Shown here piece by piece: positions 11,048 to 22,477 of a DNA stretch of 64,000 bases. How positions within the stretch are numbered: position 1 is the stretch's first letter; each line of letters starts with the position of its first letter. This DNA is from Cheilinus undulatus (taxonomy: Eukaryota; Chordata; Actinopteri; Labriformes; Labridae): positions 32,801,855 to 32,865,854 of the forward strand of contig NC_054867.1 of assembly GCF_018320785.1 (NCBI RefSeq), in the 5' to 3' direction. The position numbers and the translations under genes were made by a program. The notes below the pieces were generated by a model that was not told the DNA's origin, searched no databases, and was given only the letters and a program-made list of their open reading frames with translations.

Positions 11048-12720
11048 TTTTAATTCAATTCAATTCAACTTCATTTATTTAGCACATTTCATACAAATGT
11101 AGACTTAATGTGCTTTGCACAAGATAAAAACAAACAGTAAAAGCAATAAAAACTTGAACAACTCCCCTATACACACACATCCACCCACACCCACACCCCC
11201 ACACCCCCCCCACACACACATAGACACAGAATACACATATACAATACAGCTTATGTTGTTCTTTCTTTCAGGACAACATATCCAAAAATGCAAAAATACT
11301 GCAGGTCTAACAGTTAAAGGCACGAGAGAAAAGCAGAGTTTTCAGAGCACTCTTAAAAGAGCTTAAAGTGTCTACAGCTCTCAGGTCAGCGGCAGCTTGT
11401 TTCATAGGACAGCACCGTAATAACTAAATGCTCCTTTACCAGATTTACCTCTAACTTTAGGTACATTAAGGAGGCCCATATCTGAAGATCTGAGTGATCT
11501 GACTGGATTATAGCCTGTGAGCAGGTCAGAAAGGTATTGAGGTGCCATACAATTCAAAGATTTGTAAACAAGAAGCAGAACTTTATAGTCAATCCTGTAT
11601 TGGACTGGAAGCCAGTGAAGATTTTTCAGAATTGGTGTGATGTGTTCCATTTTCTTTGTTCTTGTTAACACTCGAGCTGCACTATTTTGGATGAGTTGGA
11701 GTTGGTTTATGGTCTTTTTAGGGAGTCCAGTATAGAGGGCATTACAATAATCAAGTCTGTTGGATATGAATGCGTGAACCAGTTTTTCAGAATCAGATTG
11801 AGACATGAATGACCTGAGCTTAGAAATGTTTTTTAGGTGGTAAAAGGCTGTTTTGGTGATGGAGTTTATATGATCTTGGAAGTTTAGATTATTATCAATT
11901 ATAACACAGAGGTTTCTGGCATGCTCACTGGGTTTAAACGGAAGTGTAGATGGAATGGACAGGAGTTCTTGTCTTTGTTTTTGTGGACCTACAATCAGGA
12001 TTTCTGTTTTGTCTTTGTTGAGTTGGAGAAAGTTCTGTGACATCCAGTGGTTTAGTTCGTCAATGCAGTTAATCAGATTTTAATGGGAGTGAGATTATCA
12101 GGAGACAATGAGACATATAGTTGAGTGTCATCAGCATATGAATGGTAAGAGATATTGTGTTGTTGGATTATGGGACCAAGAGGAAGCATGTTAAAACTGA
12201 ATAAAGTGGGCCTAGGACGGAACCCTGTGGCGCCCCACAATCCAGACTGAGATTTGCTGATGAGAAATTGCCAAGTGATACTGAAAATGTTCTGTCTTGT
12301 AGATATGATTTGAACCACTGAATGACTGATCCTGAGAGGCCTTTGCAGTTTTCTAGTCTGTGTAGTAGTATGCTATGGTCAACTGTGTCAAAGGCGGAGC
12401 TTAAATCTAATGATACTAAGATGGAGAGTTTGTTTGAATCGTTGTTGAGTTTTAGATCGTTATAACCTTGACGAGTGCTGTTTCCGTGCTGTGATTGACT
12501 CTGAATCCTGATTGGTAGACATTGTACAGATTGTTGTGGGTTAGGTAATTGTATAATTGATGGTAGACGACTTTTTCTGTGATTTTACTGACAAAGGGAA
12601 GGTTGGAGATGGGCCTGTAGTTGCTGGTTATTGAAGGATCAAGTTTGTTATTTTTGAGTTTTAAGTTCACACACCTAATTTTTAAGAACCTTTTACTGTT
12701 CAGTCGAACAGGTAAACTGT
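11048..12720 (-). mobile_element. L2/Maui-clade LINE, 5'-truncated
   Basis: Minus-strand non-LTR retrotransposon. From its 5' side: 12452-12670 reads SNYRPISNLPFVSKITEKVV then YQSGFRVNHSTETALVKV (RT start blocks); 12073-12318 holds [13 protein letters not shown] with an intact YADD catalytic box; 11402-12043 is a 213-residue open frame with the L2 C-terminal part (LNKDKTEILIVG, LDYCNALYTGLPKK, LHWLPVQYRIDYK). The 3' tail (11048-11110) reads TTCAATTCAATTCAACTTCA on the + strand, the usual short-repeat end of this clade. No endonuclease domain is present, and frames are broken between the three parts. Confidence 0.85.
11170..11232. repeat. CA-rich microsatellite
   Basis: Imperfect CA/CCCACA repeat inside the 3' region of the L2 element. 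Confidence 0.85.
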
Positions 12721-12804
12721 TGAAGTGTGTTGTAGTGTTTCATTGAGGTGAAATGCCTCAAAAGTTAAACAAGAAGATATGATGGTTAGAGCCGTGTAAC
12801 TTGT

Positions 12805-13910
12805 TTAACCCTTGTATTGTGTTAGAAAGCTGCCCACGTCTTTAGTGTTAGCGGATCAAATTTGACCCGTGATTTAACTAAGCTTGAAAATACTTAAAAA
12901 ACAATTTTATCATCCAATATTGTTTTTCACCTCATAACTAACTTAATATGTATTCATATCCAAGAAAAAACAGTGTAAATGTTTTTTTTTTTTTGCTAAA
13001 GAGACTTTTTTCTTACAATATACCACTCATTTTCAATTAAAAACTGTTTAAATACACTTATTTTATTTCCTACAGTGAAGATAATGGGTAAGTATATTAT
13101 CCAAGTCTAATAGACTAATATTAGAGCATATCTACCAAAAAAAATTGCTTGTGTTTTTTTTATACTTAACATTTTTAGCAATAGTGACATCTGTGGTGTT
13201 GTGGGTCAAAACTGACCCATATAGATTTATGGTTAGGAAAAAGGCAAAAAGTCTTCCTTTTTATAAAACCAAATTTATTTTACTCAGAATAGCAAGTGCA
13301 AATTGAAAATTATACCATAAATTGAAAAGACAACAATATGGTGTCAAAGCAGGGGTGTGTGAAGGTGTGTGTGTCTGTATGAAGGTCTGTGTGTCTGTAT
13401 GGAGGTGTGTGTGTCAGTGTGGGTGTGTCCATCTGTATGAAGGTGTGTGTGTCTATATGAAGGTGTGTGTGTCTGTATGAAGGTGTGTGTGTCTATATGA
13501 AGGTGTGTGTGTCTGTATGAAGGTGTGTGTGACTATATGAAGGTGTATGTGTCTGTATGGGGGTGTGTCTATACGAAGGTGTGTGTGTCTATATAAAGGT
13601 GTGTGTGTCTGTATGAAGGTGTGTGTGTCTATATGAAGGTGTGTCAGGGTGTGTGTGCATGTGTGAGTGTGTGGTGAGGCAAACTGAGCCATATTTGATC
13701 CACAGAGCAACCCACAGCTTTTAAGTGATTCATACAACAACCGGTATTCTCTGCCGGGTCATGTTTGACCCGTCACTTTTGTTGTGTTAAAATGGTTGTG
13801 TCTGAGGATTAGATGAAGCCTCGTTCCAGTACAAAAAAGCAAATGGTACTTTTTACATACCTAAACTTGAAAACGGGTCAAATTTGCCCCAAACACAATA
13901 TAAGGGTTAA
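12805..13910. mobile_element. piggyBac-type non-autonomous element (TTAA-flanked)
   Basis: TTAA at 12805-12808 and 13907-13910 flanks inverted ends that read CCCTTGTATTGTGTT on the left and, as reverse complement, CCCTTATATTGTGTT on the right (14 of 15 match). TTAA duplication plus CCC ends is the piggyBac hallmark. There is no transposase frame. Four copies of a GGGTCAAA...TGACCC-like palindrome lie near 12852, 13202, 13756 and 13874, and a minisatellite fills the middle. The class is an inference from ends and target site only. Confidence 0.75.
13351..13665. repeat. Minisatellite inside the piggyBac-type element
   Basis: Tandem units of about 18-21 bp, such as GTGTGTGTCTGTATGAAGG, repeated with small variations about 15 times. 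The antisense frame encodes a His/Thr-rich pseudo-peptide and is not a gene. Confidence 0.9.
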
Positions 13911-14110
13911 ACCAAACCTTCTGAGACTCTTGACCCAACTTGAGTCCTGACTAGTGTATGAATGGATCCTGTAGTTCCCCTCGGAGAGTTCTGGGGCCCC
14001 TTTAATGCCCGACTGCTCACTATTGCATAGCCTTGTCTCTGTTCATCTCTATCTCTTCTCTCTGCGTACACAACCACGCTGCATGTTACAAAAAAAGACA
14101 AAGGGATTGC

Positions 14111-16083
14111 ATCAGGGTTCCTCTTCTCAAATTATGCAACCATTCCTTCAAACATGACTGATTTATTGATGAAAAGCAAAGTATCCTGCTGTAAAACATG
14201 TGTTGACTCCCATTTATTAAAATATTTTGCTTGTTTTATTGTTTCAATGGATCATAAAGAGTTAATTTCTTAAATGGGCATATTTATTCTTTTTTTTTTT
14301 TCTTTTGGTCATACTCATTGTGGCTGGGTTGTTTTACATATAAGTATCCACTGAGGTAATGCTGTTTGATTAAAAGTCCTCTGAAATGAATATTGCTTGT
14401 GACAGTCACCTCAAACAAACTCCCTGCCTTGTCTCTCGCAGCACTACAGCTGTACTACTGAAATTAAACTTCGGAGCAGGTCTTGATTTACATATTGAAA
14501 AGCAGCTGCACAGGATTTTGTCGTTGTTTTCTCTCCTTTTCTTCCAGGCGCTGCTTTCTGAGACCCATACAGTGAATTCTATCACGCTGTTTTCTCAGCG
14601 TCTTGGCATCACTGCAAGGCTTCCTCGCTGTTGAGAGCTACAGCTTTCTTGACAGCTAAAATGCTCTTGTTGCTGAGCCTTAATGTTGCCAGGGTGTTTT
14701 TTTTTTTTTTTTTTTTGCATGCTCTTTTGCATGTGTGATACTTTTGTCTGCCTTTGGCGGGCAAAAGCAAATGTGAAACTGCACATCAGACTGTCAGAGA
14801 AACCTGGAGCGGCAGTTCAATTGTTTTACAACTTTGGAATTTACCAAAATTGCCAGGGTGTCAGACAAACAGAGTCTTCTTGATACTGTTTCATTGGAAA
14901 GCTTAATTTCAATATACTTCAGCAGGGTAGAAAAACAGTGTACTCGCTCAAATTTAATCAAACTAATTCACTCTCTACATCACAGGTTTGTCTGTATCTG
15001 CATTGTAATGGCTCTAGAATATAATCACTCTTTCCAAGACCCACTTAACATTCTAAAGTCCAATTTGCAGCTCTGTAGCTGAGGCCTTTGTCCTCCAAAA
15101 TTGCTTCCATTAACTGTTGTACTGAGCTCCTGCCTATCACGTCGTCAGACGAGTGTTAGAGACGGGTAAATGTCTTTTGTTAGAGAAAGAAATCTGAGCG
15201 TCTGTACAGATAGTTCAGAATGCAGTATGACTGTTGTTTAACTACAAAATCACTTTTAAAATGCTTGAATTGTTGATGTTTTAACATGTCAATGTATTTT
15301 TAAGAATATGCTTATGAAGGTCACCATACAGTGGTTAGTGAATGCACTTTGTTTTCAGAGATACTGACATTATTAGTCATTGCATGTCTTGATGAGATGG
15401 ATAAAGCTTTAATGAATGTTTAAGTCGCCGGCTGTCTGCTGAATAATGTACAGGAGAAGATTAGAGTTCCTCATTAAATATGCTACAATGTGCTCTTTCT
15501 AGATGTTGTGTCCGGGGGCAAAAGATGTAAATGTATAATCACAATCATACAGCTGATGTATCGCCTTAAATGCATCCTGCTTAACAAATTAATCTTGCAG
15601 TGATCCAAGTAATAATTTATCTTCATCATCTTCATTTCTCTCTGTCTGCTCTGCCGCTCCATACTTAAAGAGCAGTGTCTGACTTTAGCACTCAATGACT
15701 GATGCGTGGCTGCAGCCTCTCTTCTTCGACTGCGAAGATAAACTCGTTTAAGACCGAAAGGAAGTCCCGCTCTCACAGGCGCTGACAAGGTTAAGACCTC
15801 TACTCTGGGCCAGAATGTGGACACTTGGAAGTCACAGCTTGAGTCAGAATCTAATAAATGATCCTTCAGGTAGAGCGCAGAGGCGGAGAGGCTAAGTGTG
15901 CAGCAGAAGTGGCTCAAGGACAGCGCGAGCCCAGATGGGCTTTTCTGAGAGTACACAATGATGGGACTTTCATTGTTAAAATGTCATATAGAGGCAATTT
16001 GATGTTGCAGGGTATGGCAGTAGGATGATGCGTGTAATGGCATGTGTTGTCATGACTGTGTGCCTTTATGGTCTTCGCCCTAG
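14111..16083. other. Non-coding DNA upstream of cfap20dc exon
   Basis: Presumed intron of the cfap20dc-like gene. T-tracts lie at 14289-14301 and 14695-14715. I saw no exon that joins in phase to the exon at 16084. Confidence 0.4.
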
Positions 16084-16178
16084 GGAGTGGATGGATGTGC
16101 TCAGCCCACCTATTATACCACCCGGCCAGCAGAGAAGGTCAGACGACACGGGGAACAATGCAGGAAACTTAAACACAG
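16084..16178 (+). CDS. cfap20dc: cfap20dc-like penultimate exon
   Basis: Acceptor ...CGCCCTAG and donor CACAG|GTGAAG. The first base completes a codon from the exon before, and the last base is codon position 1. It reads EWMDVLSPPIIPPGQQRRSD and on to NLNT. Its partner exon lies 831 bp downstream. Confidence 0.65.
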
Positions 16179-17128
16179 GTGAAGTAACCTTAATTCTAGT
16201 GTTTCTTCCCCCAGACAGCAAACAATACAGCGCTTTAACACCGACCACACTAATTGTGTGAATGCTGTGCACCAAAGAAGACATTCACTGGTGTCAAGGC
16301 TTACATTCTCCACCAAAGACTGCACTCAGCATGGAGGGAAAAAGCATGAGAAAGTGTATCTAATTAAGGGTAAAAACCCAGGAGAGTGGAGCTCTCTGTC
16401 CTCCACATAACTCCATAGGTCAAAAGAGACAGGCTCATTACAGGTCTGTACCCCCCAGACACACCGACAAGGTTAATTGACGAAACCTTTGCAGTTTACA
16501 ACATCATTTTTAAACCTCTCTCACAATGTGTCTTATAATTAGTTTTCATTATCGTCGCCAAAGTTCTGATAAGATAAAATGTTCCTCCTGGAGCATCCCG
16601 TAACCTTTTGAGCATTTAACTGCCTGTCAATTTAACAGCTAAATTCTGCTGCTTTAAAGTAGTGGGGATTACAGGGAATCTCTTTACAGCTTCATAATGT
16701 GGTACCGAGCTCTGGGTGTCTTAGGTCTTGATTGATGAGAGAAAAAAATGGCAGCGGCAGAAAACTTTTAAACCCACCTGAGTATGAAGGTCACCTCACC
16801 ACCCACGCTTCTCATTTTATTCCAGAAGCGGCTGATAGAGTAGGCCCCTATTCACACCTGACGTGCTACATAAAAAATACCACATGAATTTTACATTTAC
16901 ATAGTTTTATCTCTGCAAGCTTAACTGATTTGATTTAATGTTGCTCTGTTAACTTTGTATTTTTAATCAGTCTTTTGTTTTTCATAGAGTTTCTCTTGCA
17001 TTATTACAGGAGAGGATGAGTCGATGAATGGGGAGGAGAACGAGGAAGAGTTTTTGAATCTGCTCTATGATCCTTATCTGAGCTGCTATTTTGATCCAAA
17101 GACGGGGAAGTACTACGAACTAGCTTGA
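16084..17128 (+). CDS. cfap20dc: cfap20dc-like gene, last two coding exons
   Basis: Two exons (16084-16178 and 17010-17128) join in phase 1 and encode the last 71 residues of a protein: a Pro-rich, polar stretch, then an acidic stretch (EDESMNGEENEEEFLNLLYD), then a DP...CYFDPKTGKYYELA end. The symbol rests mainly on context: FAM3D and FAM107A flank C3orf67/CFAP20DC in human 3p14.2 in the same order and strand, and both have relatives here. The C-terminal wording also fits my memory of that family, which I could not check. CFAP20DC carries a CFAP20-like domain at its N terminus and is linked to cilia; none of that domain is seen here. An AATAAA at 17154-17159 would end the transcript. Confidence 0.6.
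17010..17128 (+). CDS. cfap20dc: cfap20dc-like terminal exon
   Basis: Acceptor ATTATTACAG, phase 1, stop TGA at 17126-17128. Its first two bases complete a Gly codon with the last base of 16084-16178. The conserved-looking end CYFDPKTGKYYELA makes this a convincing coding exon whatever the gene name. Confidence 0.75.
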
Positions 17129-17153
17129 CTCAAAGCTCAAGAGAATCCAAATG

Positions 17154-17159
17154 AATAAA
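17154..17159 (+). terminator. Poly(A) signal, cfap20dc-like gene
   Basis: AATAAA 26 bases after the TGA stop. The position gives a very short 3' UTR, so other signals downstream are possible. Confidence 0.5.
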
Positions 17160-18382
17160 TCAGAAGTCATTGATAGTGGGTGAATATGTTCAGGGTTCTT
17201 TCTTCGGGGCCTAGAGTATTGATCAGTGATGAATACTGCATTCACATAACTCATCCATGTTGCAGCTTTTGTTTTGATAGACTTTGAGGACCTTTGTTTT
17301 TCCACTTCCACTTCCAAGTAGTGTCATGTCAGTGTATAAAGGGCTGGGTTTTAATATATCAGATGCATGATTTTGCAAGACATTGAGTTGTTACCCATTT
17401 AGCAGCACATCTGATGGCGAAGAATGTCTTTTCAAGAGTCTTGGCTTGGAATTTAATACGTAAGCCGTCTGAAAGAACATCCTGAAATTTCCTTTAACAA
17501 CTGATGTCTAAATGTAGCCTAGAATATCATTACTGCAGTGGCATTTTTCATCATTTACATAAGAAAAGTACATGAAAATATGTAAGTGTGTATAAATATT
17601 GTTTTAATTTTAAACATTTGTACTGATGTCATGATTCTAATTAAATGGCCTTATCATCATGTTTGTTTGACATATTGATTTTATTGAAATGATTTTGACA
17701 GCTGTTCCACAGATGCCTGAAATCACTGATGAACCTGTTTCGAGGATTTTTCTTTATGTTTTAAGGCCTTTAAGTGAAACGCCTGTCTAGTAACAGCAGA
17801 CGAGCTGCTCAAAGTGATGACAGCTCCTTTCATCAGTCTTGCCAAAACACTGATGATCACACCTGATGAGCGGCTGATGCCAGATTGATTCATCAATTTC
17901 AGCCTGTGATGGATTGTTGCTTCTCTCTGGTAGGAAAAAAAATGGGACAAAGGGAAGGAAAGACTAATATTCATTCATCATATTGTGATTCACAGCAGTT
18001 TTAATCAAAATGTACCCATCAGTCACAGAGTATTTAGTTTACACAGCCAGCGTGCTGAGCTAAGGTCATACCAGGTTAATCTTTTCTGTCTGATACTGAT
18101 AAATGACACAAAAAGCATGTCTACACACTCCTTTCATACCTTTTGGTGTAGTATTTAATGGTAGTTAACACTCTTCGTACTGTGTCAAATAACCAGTTTC
18201 GAGCATTACTGGTTATAATTGTAATGAAAAAATTCATCTTCGTGATGGAGAGGGAAGACAAAACAAACACCCAGGATCTGAATCCGAACCTGCAACCATT
18301 GTACCAAGGGTTATTTCCAGACCTACCCACAGAATTGTCTGGGCCCCTGAAAACCCCAGAGAATGGGCCATTTCCAGTTGTT
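17160..18382. other. Non-coding DNA, nothing recognised
   Basis: 3' flank of the cfap20dc-like gene. No gene or named repeat seen. Confidence 0.4.
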
Positions 18383-18384
18383 AT

Positions 18385-18640
18385 TACCTCTGCCAAGGAG
18401 GTTATGTGATCGGCAGGGTTTGTCAGTTTTTTTGTTCGTTTGTTAGTTTCTTTCTTTGTTAGCAACATAACTAAAAAAAATGGACGGATTTTGATGAAAT
18501 TTTCAGGAAATGTCAGAAATGGCATAAGGAGGAACTCATTAGATTTTGGGAGTGATCCGGATCACCGTCTGGATCCAGGAATTTTTTAAAGGATTATTTA
18601 CTATTGGGAGATAGGGCTAATGGTTGGGCTCTGCGCTGTT
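18385..18640 (+). repeat. Unnamed interspersed repeat, copy 2
   Basis: Same family as 10022-10310: 'cctctgccaaggaggttatg', GTTT-rich stretch, 'atggacggattttgatg', 'gtgatccggatcac'. The copies differ by scattered substitutions and by the length of the GTTT/GTTA tract. Confidence 0.75.
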
Positions 18641-19020
18641 ACAACTTTACACCAGGAGATGGCGGACATGAGTAACTTCAATCCCAGCAGCAGTTGTGGG
18701 TGTGTTTCTTTTCAAAGTTTTGGAGTTTATAGAGTTTGAAAGACGCACACCTGGTTGAGGAGACAAGTTGGAGCATAACAGAGAGAAAGACAGCCAATTG
18801 TAGCGAGAATACTCACAATGCTGGGAAGAATAGAGGAATATTCACCCTCTGCCATGACTTCCAGTCGTCCGGTGAGGCCATGGGTGAGACTGTCAGTGCA
18901 TCTGTTGGCACCGGCAGGCAATGCTTCCGCCATGTCAGTCCACCCGTAGTGAAGCCAATACTTTGCCTCACCATGTTTCCACCCCATCAGGGCGAGCGAA
19001 TGCCATGGTGGGGGGCACAT

Positions 19021-19105
19021 GGGGATGGATCCAGGAATTTTTTAAAGGATTCTTCACTATTGGGAGATAGGGCTAATGGCTGGGGTCTGTGCTCTCTGAG
19101 TGCTT
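19021..19105 (+). repeat. Unnamed interspersed repeat, 3' part of a third copy
   Basis: Begins at 'ggatccaggaattttttaaa' and ends 'ctctgagtgcttttctag', matching the last third of the copies at 10.0 and 18.4 kb. The first two thirds are absent or replaced by 18640-19020. Confidence 0.7.
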
Positions 19106-19248
19106 TTCTAGTTTATTTATGACATCAATGCATATGTTGGATCAGAAACATTGGTGCTAGCATCTTGGCTAACAGTTACTAATTGTTGAGATTAGAAGCA
19201 TGTCAAACTATAATTGGGTTCTGATGTTTTATGTATTTGTGCTACTTT

Positions 19249-19435
19249 TTAACCCTTTTTCACTACATTTTCTGCTCAATTTTGGCACTTCCTTTTTGCC
19301 ACCTTTAACCTATTTTTGCTATTTATTTTCAATTGTTTGCCTCTTTTTTTCTCATTTTTGCCACTTAATGCACATTTTCCCTCCCACTTCTGTTTTTCCC
19401 TTTTCATCCTACTTTTAACCCGGCTTATTTTTTTC
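19249..19435. repeat. Degenerate T/C-rich tandem array, block 1
   Basis: Loose tandem repetition of a TTTTTGCCACTTTT-like unit. A second block of the same unit is at 19995-20340; the 560 bp between them is unrelated and looks like a later insertion. Confidence 0.6.
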
Positions 19436-19624
19436 CACAAACAACTTTTATTGAGTTTGTATATATTTAAGTACCTCAAAATAATATATGTGATGACATA
19501 AGGTGTCTGTGAAAATATCACCCCATCCCCTCACCCCCCATCCCACCCCTAGCAGTCTTTGAATCTACAGTGAAAACAGAATAAACAAAAAATAAATCTT
19601 AAACCAAAAAGGGTAATAATACAA

Positions 19625-19625
<1 letters not shown>

Positions 19626-19673
<48 letters not shown>

Positions 19674-19679
19674 AATGTA
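19626..19679. repeat. (TA)n microsatellite
   Basis: About 27 uninterrupted TA units, followed by imperfect CATA/CATACA repeats to about 19735. Confidence 0.95.
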
Positions 19680-19994
19680 TACATACGCATACATGTGTAT
19701 TCATACATACATATATCCACATACACATATGGACACGTAAAATTTAAGAAAAAGGGAGAAAATGCTTACCATATATGGATGGATACAATTTTCAGACAAA
19801 CAATATTATGCAAACTATACATGACGGTATGAGTCCACACCTATTTCAGTTTTTTTAAAATCACCAGAAAAACAGGTCCACACATTACCAAAAGACTGGA
19901 GGATTTAACAGAATTTCTTTCCATAATTCCAGTTCACATGTTCAGATCCAATCTCTTGACATCTCTTAGAGCAGACAAAGCCCTGGGCCTCCAC

Positions 19995-20340
19995 AGATAA
20001 ATGCTTTCTGCTCACTTTTATCACTTTTTACCCATGTTTTCCACTTTTTTCCACTTTTTTTCAGTTTCGTCACTTAACAGCCATTTCATTCTACTTCCCT
20101 TTCCAAATTTTTCCTACTTTTTTGTTGCTGCTTTCTGCTCAAACTTACTGCTATTTTGCCACTTTTTCTGTTTTTTTTCTTTGCTACTTTTCATCCATTT
20201 TAGCCACTTCTTTTTGCCACTTTCAGTCCATTTTTTACTTCTTCTCGCCACTTCTAACCTTTTTTTGCCGTATTTCGCCTATTTTTACCTCTTTTCACAA
20301 TTGTTTAATTCTTTTCCATTAATGTTATCCCAGGTTACTA
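19995..20340. repeat. Degenerate T/C-rich tandem array, block 2
   Basis: Same TTTT(T)GCCACTTTT-like unit as 19249-19435, about 12-20 bp period. The 150-residue Phe/Leu/Ser-rich frame across it is a by-product of the repeat. Confidence 0.6.
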
Positions 20341-20849
20341 TAGTTTTTGGACATCCTGATATTTGTGCAAATTCTGGCCTAGCTATGAGGTCGACATTAC
20401 TTTTCGAATCATTAAGTTCAGTGCGTCCATCTTCATCTCCAATAACAAGGTAATTCTGTTTTAAGAAAAAGGTTTCCATTTTTTTAAAAAGACTATTTTT
20501 CTACTACGGCATGAATAAAGAAACTTGAGTTTTGTTGCTTTGATAAGAATAGTTATTTTTCATGTTATTGAAATATTTTTATCACAACTTTACTCTTCAA
20601 TTGACCATGATCTTGCTGCCCCCAGTTTGGCTGGGCCCCAGAGAGCTCTCCCCTTTATCCCCACTAATGGGCAGCCTTGGTTGTAGCCTTTGCATATGTG
20701 TGACTGCTCTACCAACTGATTTTGTTTATAACATGCTGCCCTAGCCTGTGTTTTATGATTAACTTTAAAGTGTATTTTTTTTATCAAAAATGTTGGGGAA
20801 AACCTATAAAATGAAGTTGGGGACTTTCAAAAGCTTCTTTTCTGGTAAA

Positions 20850-20882
20850 AAAAAGAAAGAAAGAAAGAAAGAATGAATGAAA
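20850..20882. repeat. (GAAA)n microsatellite
   Basis: Short GAAA run turning into GAAT. Confidence 0.85.
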
Positions 20883-21284
20883 AGAGAACCTTCATTGTCA
20901 GAATAGTAAATCAAAGAGAAACAACAAAGACATACAATCAAATAAACAATTCTACCCCATAACTTTGGAAATAAATGTTATAACTCTGACTTGATCAATT
21001 ATTCTTTTTTTGTATAGTACCAATTTATAACAAATGTTACATAAGTCAGTGTACAAAGAGTGCAGGTCTACTCTTTGTTTTATTATTTACAAAGACCCAC
21101 CATTTATCCACCATGAGCACAGCACATTGAGTCCTTGGACAATAAGGATTGTTCAGCTCCATGTAATTTTGACAGCCAGACTCTGCTTTATTGGTCTGAA
21201 AAAAAAATGTGTTAATTGGTTTGAAAAGTAATTATCTAGCATGATGCGATGTGACATTGATGGCTTAACCTAACCTCAGAGTTA

Positions 21285-21760
21285 AAAATGGTGTGCCTCA
21301 GGACTCAATATTGGGACCATTATTATTTACACTCAAAATACACCCAATGGAGCTTTTCATTTGTATGTGAATGTCACTCATTTATGTCTCCATTTCTACA
21401 CATCATCTGGCTCTCTGCTGTGTACAAGAAGCCTTTGATACTGTACAACACACTGAATTAAAATTGGGTCTGAATCCTGACAAAACTAAACTCATGATGT
21501 TTACAAACTCAAATGAAAAGCCATTGAACCATCCTCATATTACTATATCTCAGTGTGATGTGATTAGTGTGGATAATCTCACAGGTTCTTTGGATTCTTA
21601 TTGAGCAGCTTGTAAAAAACACAGGTAACGTGTTGGGCTTGTATTTCAGAAATAAGTCTGTTTAATTCTGTTGCCAGTAAGAAAGACACACTGCCTCTGA
21701 TCAATTATGGTGATGTTTTATAAATGCATGCATCTTCTCAATACTTTTTTTGCATCCATA
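21285..21760 (+). mobile_element. Non-LTR retrotransposon RT fragment
   Basis: The 5' part (21285-21330) reads GVPQDSILGPLLF. Then AFDTVQHTELKLGLNPDKTK (about 21433-21490) resembles the region after YADD where 'LNPDKTK.M.F' is common. Further on, LINYGDVL occurs near 21700. Frames are shifted between pieces and the YADD box is lost. Clade not assigned; it differs from the L2 copy at 11 kb. Confidence 0.65.
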
Positions 21761-21769
21761 CACTAAATT

Positions 21770-22150
21770 ATACATTTCAGTAACTTTTTCTCTGAGTTGC
21801 TTGGAGTGTTCTTTTGTCTTCATGGTGTAATGGTACCCAGGAATACTGACTGACCAGTGAGTGGACCCTATAGATCACTTGAGACACATTCACCGCACTG
21901 AGGTGATCCCCATTTTATTAACTGTGAGACGACTAGCACCAATTGGCTAGACCTCCGTTCAGTTTGGCCATTCACTTTAAAGAGGATGAATATTTGAAAA
22001 ATTACTTATTTAACTTATTTTCATTTTATGGTATTATTTTATTTTATTTTTTGTCAAATAAGCCATATTACATTGACCATGATTAATTTGTAAAATTAAT
22101 AAAAGAGTTAAACATGCAAGGGGGAAAATACTTTTATAGGCACTCTAAAT
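21770..22150. repeat. Dispersed repeat, probably DNA-transposon derived
   Basis: 'gacgactagcaccaattggc' and the end 'aaaatacttttataggcac' resemble a dispersed fish repeat known to me by sight but not by name. No transposase frame remains and I could not pair its ends. Confidence 0.4.
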
Positions 22151-22394
22151 TATATTTATTTAAGTATTATTTTTTGTTTCCATATTTATTTATTTATGAT
22201 TATATATTTTGATCACAGTTATGTTTTCTAAGTTAGATAAATTGAAATAAAAAAAGTAATGTATTATATTTGTGTGCACAGTTTATCAAAATCAAACATG
22301 ATAACTTAAAGTTCGAGAAAACCTAAATCTTGCTTTATTTGAAATTTACCTAACACAATTTACTTATTACAGGCCAATGGCACGCAGCCAGGTT

Positions 22395-22404
22395 GTCACG
22401 TGAC
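22395..22404 (+). promoter_or_regulatory. CLEAR/E-box palindrome
   Basis: GTCACGTGAC, a perfect 10-base palindrome. This is the consensus CLEAR element bound by TFEB/TFE3/MITF at lysosomal genes, and it also fits USF. It sits 241 bases before the start codon of the small membrane-protein gene, in a locally GC-rich stretch, so it is probably in its promoter. Binding is inferred from the motif only. Confidence 0.55.
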
Positions 22405-22477
22405 GTTTTCTGAAAGGGGGCGTGGAAAAGCTTGTCACAACAGGTGGAAGAGGAAGAAGTTAAGGAAGTTAAGAGTC

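Noticed and set aside
13453..13740. 95-codon His/Thr-rich minus-strand frame
   Set aside because: It is a translation of the minisatellite and changes with each repeat unit.
18121..18525. 134-codon minus-strand frame
   Set aside because: Its first part runs through the dispersed repeat at 18.4 kb and no motif or splice context supports it.
20001..20453. 150-codon Phe/Leu/Ser-rich frame looking like a membrane protein
   Set aside because: The hydrophobic look comes from the T/C-rich tandem array.
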